This document shows positions 45,501 through 54,872 of a stretch of DNA of 64,000 nucleotides, in pieces. The notes beneath the pieces are model-generated. The model searched no databases and had not been told where the DNA came from. It saw only the letters and a list, made by a program, of their open reading frames with translations. Numbering within the stretch: position 1 is the stretch's first letter; each line of letters opens with the position of its first letter. Both the position numbers and the translations under genes were made by a program. Source of the DNA: Gonapodya prolifera JEL478 (lineage: Eukaryota > Monoblepharomycota > Monoblepharidomycetes > Monoblepharidales > Gonapodyaceae); contig KQ965885.1 in NCBI GenBank assembly GCA_001574975.1, positions 1 through 64,000 on the forward strand, in the 5' to 3' direction.

Positions 45501-46695
45501 ATGACATCACCCGCCGTCTTCGTCTCGTTCCCTCTTGTAAACCTTGCTGTCGATCCCATCACATTTTTCAGGTTGACGATATCATCCGCCTTTCGTCGAC
45601 CTGCCGCTCGACTCGGAGGCTTTTGGGCCTCCAAAAACTTTGGAGGCGCTTGGATTTCTCGGCATTGGGGAGGAAGCTGGACGATGCGGCGCTGGAACAG
45701 TTTTTTGACCTGCTCGACACATGCTCACTCCTTCGGCAGCACGTTCAACAGGCCGCGAAGAGTATTTAATGGCTCGTGCATAGCAAAGGTTCAGTGCACT
45801 GGGAGGAATCAATACGCTGACACTTGACGGCACCCAGATCACTCTTTGGGCCGTTATGGTTCACGCCTTTCAGCACGCCAATCTGGAAGAATTGTCGCTT
45901 GTGGGATGCCATTCCGTGGATTGGAATGCGTTTTACACTATCTTTCACAACCAAGTGACGTGTCGTCACTTGGCAAACGTTCCAGCCGCGAGGGCGTTGA
46001 AGCGACTCTCGGTTGCCCCACACAGTGCCCAAGGCTGGGACATATTGGAATTCCGCTCTGTGCTGGAGCACATGTTTCCTCGCGTCATTGCAATTTCACC
46101 AGCCATCTGCTCCAACTGCGACGAAGCAGCAGTCTTGTCAATCAGGGGAGCAGAGCGAAGGAGGCTGTTTGATCATTTGGTTCGATGTCTCCCCGAAAAG
46201 AACGCCAGGTTGTTCTTTGCAGACCTTGACAAGTAGTGTTTGCAATCCGCTGCAAGGGCAAAGTGTAGTCACTGCAAAACATATTTTCCTGATTCCGTGG
46301 CCGTGTCCGAGGATGGCATGAATCAACCCCTGTTCTCGTTTTTGACATGCAGCGACTGTAAGGACGAACCACAATTGAGCGAACTGTGCAGCGAATCGTG
46401 GCTTTCTTGCACCGAATGCACGAACAACCCAAAAACCATGATTTGTACATACTGTGTCCAGAGGAAGCGGCGGCAGGCTGGCGCGCTTCTTGCAGCTTGC
46501 TATCAGTGTCAAAAATCACCTATTTGCACTCAACATTACGTGCGTGGATGTGATGGTGATCACCGATGCTGCCAGCAATGTGCACCGGGCCTTGGGAAAT
46601 GGAAGGATTGTGAACACGAACTTTGCACGTTGTGTATTGGACCTGGTCGCGATAATTGTCTGAGATGCGAGTCTCAGGAACGTTATTTGGATTAA
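45501..46695 (+). pseudogene. F-box protein with Cys-rich tail, interrupted
   Basis: Exon 1 45501-45536 joins 45572 onward, giving an F-box-like VDDIIRLSSTCRSTRRLLG and LQKLWRRLDFSALG. A later exon (GGINTLTLDGTQITLWAVM, from ~45800) runs to FFADLDK and an in-frame TAG at 46234-46236. The same frame reopens at once as a 150-residue Cys-rich zinc-binding region (CSHCKTYFP, CTECTNNPKTMICTYC, CYQCQKSPIC, CLRC) to 46695. The middle splice (~45766-45800) does not close in phase. Nonsense codon plus open splice suggests decay, though recent. Confidence 0.5.
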
Positions 46696-46946
46696 ACTAT
46701 TTTACATGGTCAGTATTGATTAAAGGCCCAGTGTTTTTGAAACAGTTTGACGCGGAGACCGTTCTATTCAATACCATCGTGCATTGATATGAACTTTGGG
46801 GGTTGGCGGCGATCAATCGGGCTCACGTCTTTAGTTGGACGTCTCACGTCAAACGCACGCAAATACTGTGATATACACATCACAAACATACAACAAGAAT
46901 AGATCTGGTACGTTCACAGGGCAAACTGAACGACGTCCTGCCGATA

Positions 46947-48018
46947 CTAACATGCGAGAGTCGCCAAGACCGCGACAGCAACGATTGTTGACCCCCAGGT
47001 ACTCAAAAATCTCACTGCCACTGGCGGGCCTCTGTGGGAGGGAAGATCGTCGATACTCCTCTTCATCGGGCGACGGGGAGCGAGCTCCGTGGGAGGGAGT
47101 TTGGCACGGACACGGCGAACAAATACTGTGGAAAAGTGTGGCGTTGAAAACCAGGATGAAGCGAGACATGAGTGGGTTGAGGGGTGGTAATTCCCACACT
47201 CACCCTCGGGGTCGTAGTCAACGCCAATGGGGTTCTGAGAGAAATTAGGGCCAACCTGACTAAAAGAGGAGTTGAAATTTCAGACAACCAACCTTGCTAT
47301 ATATTCAACATTTGGAGCAAAATATTCATCATGAAGGCGTTCGCCTCTTCGTTCTCCAGCAAGTCCACCTGGCACTCCACCTCGTTGCTGTCCGGGTCGC
47401 CGTAATCTGTGGGTGCGCAGAGTCGCAGACAGACACCGGTCAGATTCTCCGGAGCAAATTTTTTCGTTGCGAGGACCACCAAGGACCACTTATACTTAGA
47501 TATCGTCATGTCATGATTGACGCACCAGAAGGGCTTTATGCCTTTTGCTCTCCGCGCTTCGTACGCGTCTGCGAGATCTTCGAAGGTGTTGTGGGCTGGA
47601 ATATAACGACCAACAAAATGGGGTCGCCGTCAGATAGCATCTTTCAACAGCGGCTTACCAAACGCAAAGTGCATGAGGCCCGTCTGAAGCTCCGCCTTGC
47701 GCTTGAAGATCGGTGGAACCTGGTGTGGGAAAGCATTTTAGACGACATTTGCATAATGTCGTCCACGGTTGTACGCCTCACCTGCGCAATGGCGATGCGA
47801 TGGTGCTCGGAGTCGTACGTCATAACGATTATATCAGCGCCTTTGAACTGCGTGTGCACTGTTGGAAACCGACGTGGAACGCATTCAGGGGAAGTTCCAC
47901 CCAAAAGAACATGTATTCACTACCCAAAGCATCCTCGTACCACTTTTGAAGACGGTCGCGGTTCGTGGACTTGGTCGGGCACGATTGTGGACTTCTTTTC
48001 GACTATCTTCGCGGCCAT
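46947..48018 (-). pseudogene. VOC dioxygenase-like pseudogene, copy A
   Basis: Aligns along its length with the gene at 53258-54418, same exon order. It has lost 20 bp (at ~47973-47974; in copy B the bases tagcacaatgtggcagaatc) near its start. This shifts the frame right after MAAKIVEKKS and removes the segment with the first metal-ligand His. The donor of the intron after CVNHDMTIS is AT where copy B has GT. Conserved remnants include MTYDSEHHRIAIAQ, YGDPDSNEVECQVD and the C-terminal membrane segment STWGSTIVAVAVLATLA, which ends at a TAG earlier than in copy B. Confidence 0.85.
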
Positions 48019-48395
48019 TTCCGAGGGGGAGGAAGAGTTGGCATGCAGCTGCAAATGTTAAGTGACCGGGCTCTGGTGCCTCCGGACTGAATCAATTTAA
48101 CGGGAGCTGCGGTCGCAAAATTGCCGTGGCCGGGCTGCGGCCGGGCTGCCTTGTGGGGGGAGTGCGTGGGGGTGTACATCAGTGTGACTGAAGGGGTTGG
48201 GTGTCAGTACAGACTGGCCACTCAGTGTTTCTCCACATCTGTTCTCTTGATTCCGGTGGGCCGGTTTCACCTCCGGTGGTGAGTGTGGGGGCTGTGGCCG
48301 GGCGGAATGGTTTCAGGTCCGACCCAACTTTTCTCAAAGTGGGGCGAAAGAATGACATTTGCACCCGCGAACATCACTGCCCATCTTCTTTTGAA

Positions 48396-49774
48396 ATGCC
48401 ATCGTGGAAACGGTTGATTCGTTTTGAGGCCGTGGAAGGTGATTGAATGATCAAAAGACTCGGACCCTTCACTTCAAGGATCTTACATTCATCTTCTAGG
48501 TGGAATCCACTTTGGCGAGCCCGTTGATGAGACGCCTCTCGATGCAGCTAAAGTCGAGTCGATCAAGGCCAGGGAAATCACAGGTGGACCATTCGACGGA
48601 AAGGTTGGAACACGCATTCTCACTGTCAAGAAGGTGTTTTTCCGTTCTTCCTCCGTGTCCTTGAAGCCACTTGGTCAACACTATGCGTTTCAGCTCCTTT
48701 CTCCCCTCGAATCAACACCACTGATCCCGTGTATCGGTTTGAACTACCGCAAGCACGCAGAGGAGTCAGGGGTGAGCTTCCCGTCGTTCGTCCCCGAAAC
48801 TGAGACAAACATCACACATACTTTCTCTAGCATCCCATTCCCAAGTATCCCATGCTCTTCCAAAAGCCTCCGACATCTTTGGCGGGTCCATTCGAAACAA
48901 TCACCCTCCCAGCATTCACGAACGATGGACAAATGGACTACGAGGGAGAGGTGAATCTGGCATGGTCTGACTTACCTGCCAGACAAGTTTTGCTTACGTA
49001 AACCCTTGAAAGCTGTGTGTCGTGATCGGGAAGGGGGGCAAGAACATTCCACTCGACAAGGTTCTGATCATCACCATAGCATGCTTGCTTCGTCGTAATT
49101 CTTAAAACCACCTCGCACTTTCACCACAGGCTCTTGATCACGTTTTGGGATACACCGTAGGGAATGACATCTCCGCCAGATGGTGGCAGATCAAGCATAG
49201 CGGTGGACAGTTTTGCTTTGGGAAGGTGAGCGATTCGCCTCAGTGTTCCCTCCCGAACAATAGAACTTCAACACGAGTGTGTAATAATTCGTCTTCAGGG
49301 AATGGACAAGTTTGCTCCAATTGGTCCACTAATCGTCAGCCCGGAGGTCATCCCGGACCCACAAAAGCTCCAACTTACCACCAAAGTCGACGGAATCGTA
49401 AGACAAAGCGAAAGCACGCAGGACATGATCTTCTCTGTACCGGAAATTATTTCCTTCCTTTCAAAAGGTGTGTGTTTTGTCTAGTGTAACATGCAATAAT
49501 ACGACCAACATATTTACATTCCCTCTAGGGACGACACTCCTTCCCGGAACTGTCATAATGACTGGGTAAGCACTGTTCCGCTCTCAGTCACGCCGACAAA
49601 CGGTTTAACACTGGTCATCTCGCTTTTAGAACCCCATCCGGAGTAGGATTGGCGCAAAAGCCACCCGTCATCCTCAACGAAGGAACCGTATGTCGCGTGG
49701 AAATTGAGGGCGTTGGCGCTATAGAGAACACTTTCACATATGCGACGGACGATTCATACGTCGCTTTGTCGTAG
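48396..49774 (+). CDS. Fumarylacetoacetate-hydrolase-family enzyme
   Basis: Nine exons (48396-48438, 48500-48633, 48694-48771, 48831-48950, 49013-49060, 49130-49225, 49299-49467, 49529-49565, 49630-49774) join in phase to 289 residues. FAH fold motifs are CIGLNYRKHAEESG, YPMLFQKPPTSL, DYEGELCVVIGKGG (the Glu metal ligands), GYTVGNDISARWWQ and VIMTGTPSGVGLAQKPP. Family members hydrolyse or decarboxylate acylpyruvates or 2-oxo-dienoates produced by aromatic ring cleavage, and are soluble. The specific substrate cannot be read from sequence, but the neighbouring monooxygenase and VOC gene fit a ring-cleavage route. Confidence 0.92.
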
Positions 49775-50240
49775 AAATTATGTACCACGAATAAATAGTT
49801 CCAATATCTCATACCGCGATCGCACATGCCATGCTGAATCAATGCCGTACAGGTTTTAGTGCAGTGTTTGCCATGTCGTCGACCACTCGTTTGTCAGCTG
49901 TTTTGGGCCTTACGGTTGTTCATTCTTCCTAGTTGTCCCATGACTCAATTGAGAAAAAAAGGGTGGTGGAAAAGTTGAATAGAGAATTTACAAGTAGAAG
50001 AGCAAATAAAATTTGATTGCGTTTCGAGTATAATGAATGTCGCCACGACAGTTCACCGTATCGCCGTCACGCAAAAACACGAAGAACACATCGTTCGGGT
50101 GTGGTTGGCTTCGACCTGAGTCGGTAGATAAAAAAGCTTGCACAAGAAGAATAAATTGACAAATATACAAAGAACGAGCGTTTTTGCAGTGCTGTCAGAC
50201 CTACGAGGATGCTCGTCAGTGATAAACTACAAAACAATAC
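49775..50240. other. Intergenic region between convergent genes
   Basis: Convergent 3' ends of the hydrolase (plus) and the Zn2Cys6 gene (minus). AT-rich, with a purine run gagaaaaaaagggtgg near 49950. Nothing coding. Confidence 0.4.
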
Positions 50241-50241
50241 A

Positions 50242-52690
50242 CTAAATGAATGAAACATGGGGCCCATTAGCGTGACTCTGTGCCTCTTGCACGCCCACGA
50301 GGTGATTAAACTGGGAAAGTGCGAGCTCCTTTTGACGAAGCAAATCCTCAACATAACGAACTATTACGCCCCATTTTCCGACATAGTACGAGAGTTCGAG
50401 AAGCGCAATGTCTACGTCAGAGGGGACAGGCTGATCTGGATTACCGGTAAAGCTTTGGACGAGAACTGCGAAACGTAGGCCATCAGGTGGTTGCGTTGCG
50501 CCAAAGAAGCAGCATCAGCTCACCTTTCGCGCAAAGATAAATGCAGAACAACATCGTCGGGCTCCAGAAGGTCCCCTTGCCCAAGAACATTCTCACCACC
50601 TCCATCGCTTCGGTGGCGTGCGAAAGCACCATGGCATCCGTCGATGTCCCGACCTGGTTTCCAGGAGCGCCACCAAAGTGCGGTGGGACGCACACGATAA
50701 TGGCGGTCGCGTGGAAGAGAAGAAGCCCCTGTGCCGCGGCTGACTCTAGTGGTGGAAGTGCAGAGGTGGTGCGAGTGGCGGCTGGGTGAGCCGCGAGGAA
50801 GGAGGCGTGCCATTTGGCAAGGTCGCCCAAAAGACGAGGGGACGCAAACTCGCCAGACTGGCGTTTGAGCGTCTGCGCCTCGCCCATGATGCGGTACAGT
50901 TCGATGGGTGAGTGTTCGCTGTACTCCTACCGGTCACAAACACAAACAATCACAAGGGTGCTGGGGGTGGGCTCACAGACGGAACTTGAACTCACAACGT
51001 CGCCAAATATGGGCTCCCCGTCAAGCTCACTCCATGCAACACTGTCGCTGGGAAAGGCAACTGTGACCTCGCTGTCGGTAAGTACGGCAGTCTTGTTGGC
51101 TCCGACGGAAATGATGCGATCCGTCGTGTAGATCCACCACGCGGTCATTGTGCGAGCCTCGCTCTCAATCTCCCCAGTCGTTGTCGAAGTCGAGCTTTCG
51201 TACGGAGGGGGGGAGAATATTCCAAATTCACGTGCCTTCAAGACGGCGAGGGCGTGGAGCGGGTCTGAGAGATCACTGGAGATGGGGGCAGAGGGCGAGT
51301 AATGAGGAAGACCGCTACTGCCAGTGGGGTGGCAGCAAGAGAAGGAAGTGAAAAACGTACCTGTCACCACTGGCGCACGTGTAATGCGTCATCAGATTCA
51401 AAGCTTGCACGACCGAGAGGCTTGCGTCCGCAACGTCCAGACATACCGGCAGAAGGCGCATGCATCGGGCGAAAAAGGTGGCACAGTTTGACTTTTGGGT
51501 TTGGTAGGAGCTTGAAGAAGAAAGAAATGTTATGCGTCATTTCATTTCGCACTTGACAGGAAATGGAAGGGAAAGGAAAGGGGAACGTACCCGACGTCGG
51601 AGAATGACGACGTGAAAGCGAGCATGGCGTACAAGAGCAGCGTGTCTTGAAGTGAGTCTCCTGCAAACAGGCGGCTGCGTCGCAGTTTCGGAAACCCGAC
51701 TGAAACCAAACCACGAGTGTAAAGAAATAGCGAAAATTTCTCGTTTCGCTGGAACTCGTTTCTTACCTTTGATGAACCTGAAGTCCCACACGTGCCCGTA
51801 GTAAGCCTGAACCAGTCCGTTCACGTCGTCTGGCGATGCAAGGACTGGAAGATCGTCAAAGATTGAGAGTTGGTGCGGGATTGGGTATCCTGTTTCCGGA
51901 AGAGAGAGAGAGCTGCGTGAAGGTGTGAGGGAGAAGGACGCATCATCCAGTGTGGCAAAGAAATTATCGTCAAGTACGCCTTGTTGCGCAATGGGGTAGA
52001 GCGGCTGTTCGAGAAGGGAGGTTGGTGTTGCAATTCGGATGGCAGTGTCTCCTCCAGATGTTTTGGAGACCTGGTCCAAGTCACACCATTCCGTTTTGCC
52101 ATTGTCGCAATACCTTGTAGTCGGTGAAGCACTGTCCGTGATGCCGGCAGCACCCTCCAAGTCGTTGCACATGTCGGTCACCATTTGTTCAATGTTTCGC
52201 AGGGCGGCGTCGATGCAGTCGCGGGGCGAGCCGTGGGTACGCAATAATGTGGCCTGGTCCGAGAATTCGTGGCGCGGGGAGAATATGCCACTTTTGCTCT
52301 TGGCGATGAGTGTTGAGAGGCGGTGGACTGAGCGTTCTGCGGCTTCGATACGAGCCTTGAAGTCGTCGACCCAGCCCCGTCTTGGCCTGGTTTGCAGAAT
52401 GACCAATGAGATGAGTTCCTGTACCGTGCAAGAGCGAACTGGTCGTGGCCGATGTAGGCACTCACCCAGCAATCTTGGTTGGACGTACTGTTCAAAAGGG
52501 TTCGTTATAGCTCGCCGTCTTCGACGTAAGCTCGCTGACAATAGACTCACCATACGAGCACATCAATCCCCTTCCTGTGCACCGGGAGCAGACCGGTTTC
52601 ACTCCATCACATTTGTCATGTCGGGACTTGCACTTTGGGGAAGAACAATCACTTGTAGCCCTCAGAAGGCAGATGACCGAGAATTCCCCC
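50242..52690 (-). CDS. Zn2Cys6 transcription factor
   Basis: The DNA-binding cluster at 52646-52552 reads KCKSRHDKCDGVKPVCSRC then RGLMCSY, the fungal binuclear zinc cluster with the linker VRPTKIAGPRRGWVDDFKARI in the next exons. Expected Cys-1 of C-x2-C is a Ser; a Cys lies two residues further upstream instead. Later exons carry the fungal-specific middle-homology region (DSLQDTLLLYAMLAFTSSFSD, ATFFARCMRLLPVCLD, SVVQALNLMTHYTCASGD, MTAWWIYTTDRIIS) and end at the TAG 50242-50244. The 5' exon with the ATG is not resolved (52690 is approximate). Probable nuclear regulator, possibly of the neighbouring catabolic genes. Confidence 0.8.
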
Positions 52691-52699
52691 CTGGCACTA

Positions 52700-53255
52700 C
52701 ACGTACCTCATTGCACGCTGCAGGTACCGAAGTTAAAGAGTCAGGATCTCTTGTTCAGGTCAATCGACACAGCTCACTAAGCTAACCTTTTGAAGCGCGG
52801 TCCGCGGCCACTCTCGCTCTCTCACGCGGTGATCCCCCTACGTCGTCGCCGTCGAGCCAGCGTCCGGGCATCCGTTGTTTTCAAGTAAGTAAAGTTTCGT
52901 TTGATGCCGAAGTGGTGACGAGAGGGAAGGGTCCCGGGCTAATTATCTTTCATCCGACTTGACGTCTCCCACACACTTTGCGACATCGCGTCAAGTTCAA
53001 GGTCATGCCACCAAATCCACGCTGGTGCAAAGGAAAGAAAAGAGAAGAACGGTCGGGACGGAAGAGATTGACGGCGACGAGATACATGCTGGAATGAAAC
53101 CGTCCACGATCGCATGGCCGGCCAAACAACGAAAGCAAAAATGGATGTGCGTTGCACGGATGCGGTCTAAGAAGAGCTTGCTACTCCAACGACTGGGGAA
53201 AGACCTTGGATTCTATGAATTATGACATTGCACAAACAACAAAGCATACAAATAG
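52700..53255. other. Intergenic region upstream of the regulator
   Basis: Between the Zn2Cys6 gene 5' end and the 3' end of the VOC gene. The short plus-strand frame at 52959-53225 has no family or splice support. No clear elements beyond an expected promoter for the regulator. Confidence 0.35.
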
Positions 53256-53257
53256 GC

Positions 53258-54418
53258 TCATCGAGCTAACTGAGCTAACTGAATGATATCCTGCTGGTGC
53301 TCCCACGCAAGAGTCGCCACGGCCGCGAAGGCAATGATTGTCGACCCCCATGTGCTCAACACCCGAACTATCAGTGGCAGGCCTCCGGGTGAAGGAACAT
53401 CTTCGATACCCCTCTTCATCGGCCGTCGAGGAGCAAGCTCAGAAGTAGGGAGTTTGGCGCGGACACGGCGAACGAATTCTGTACGGTGAATGCTGAGCAC
53501 CAGGTCGGGTCGGTGGTACCAATGCCTTGACTCACCCTCAGGCTCAAAGTCCACGCCAATAGGGTTCTGCGAGAAATCAGGACCGGCCTGGAAGCACGAG
53601 ATATCGCAATGAAATTTCAGATAACAAACCTTGCCGAAAACGACATGTGGAGCAAAGTACTCGCCATAAAAGCATTCGCCTCTTCGTTCTCCAGCAAGTC
53701 AACCTGACACTCGACCTCGTTGCCGTCCGGGTCGGCGTAGTCTGAGCAGGCAGACGAAGGTCACATTCTCTCTCACGTTTCTGTTGCGCGAGGACCGCCA
53801 ACGACCACTCACACATGGATATCGTCATCCCATGATTGACGCACCAAAAGGGCTTTATACCTTTTGCTTTCCGCGCTTCGTACGCGTCTGCGAGATCCTC
53901 GAAAGTGTTGTGGGCTGGAATGTAATGAAAGCAAGGAGGTCGTTGTCAGATGAGCTGTACAAAATTGTGCCGGTATCTTCAACATCCCACCGAACGCAAA
54001 ATGTGCAAGACCCGTTTGAAGTTCCGACGGGCGCTTGAAGATGCGTGGAACCTGGTGAGGTGTGGGAAAGACATTTCAGAACCGGGAAGCGAAAGACACA
54101 TGCAAATACACTGAAGTGCGCAAGTGTTGTCCACGGCTGCAACTGGCACTCCTCACCTGCGCAATAGCAATACGGTGGTGCTCGTCGTCGTACGTCATGA
54201 AAGTAAGTCCTGAACTTTTGTGCTGCACTCGCACTACGACATTTGTATGGAACGTGTCAAGTTCAAGGACGCAAATTCCACCCAAAGACCATACACTCAC
54301 TGCCCAACGCATCCTCGTACCACTTTTGAAGCCGGTCGCGGTTGGTGGACTTTAGCACAATGTGGCAGAATCGGTCGGGCGCGGCTAGAGGCTTCTTCTC
54401 GTCTTTCTTGGCGACCAT
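53258..54418 (-). CDS. VOC dioxygenase-like protein with C-terminal anchor, copy B
   Basis: Exons 54418-54301, 54233-54157, 54051-53991, 53914-53813 and 53741 onward join in phase: FCHIVLKSTNRDRLQKWYE (first metal His), TFMTYDDEHHRIAIAQ (second His), GLAHFAFAHNTFEDLADAY, WCVNHGMTISMYYADPDGN, EVECQVD (Glu ligand). Then AGPDFSQNPIGVDFEPEEF and a C-terminal membrane segment (TWGSTIIAFAAVATLAW). The fold is that of extradiol ring-cleavage dioxygenases and glyoxalases; metal ligands are intact. One join near 53685 (after ANAFM) needs a frame change I cannot explain by an intron; copy A shows the same. Homologues I know of are soluble, so the anchor is unusual. Confidence 0.75.
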
Positions 54419-54872
54419 TTTTGAAAGGTGTAAAATCGCAAGTAGGTGCAAATGATTAAGTGACAGGGCTCCTTGCGCTTCCGCAGCTTTATGTAAAAAC
54501 ACGGGGCGGAGTTGTTTCCTTTCCCCTCTCCCCTCCCCCAGCAAAGGTCAGGGTCTGTGGCCTTTCGGTTTGGGGGTGCCGTTTAGCCGAAGAGTCACGT
54601 CAGGTCATGCACAGGAGACTGACCAGGATCGAAGCGATCCGTGGATGGCACGCGCGCCGGGCGATTGCTGTAGCACTACGCGGACATCTGGTCGTGAGGT
54701 GGCTTCCTTCACTCATCTGTCTGACAACTCCGTCTGCGGCGGAATTGTAACACTTCCGTGACCCCTCAACTCTCCACTGAAAAGATAAAGACGGATTCGG
54801 TTGCGCTACTGACACGAAGAGCGTCTCGTCGAATCTCATGGGGGCGTGGTTCTCGGTGTCCGATCGGTGCGT

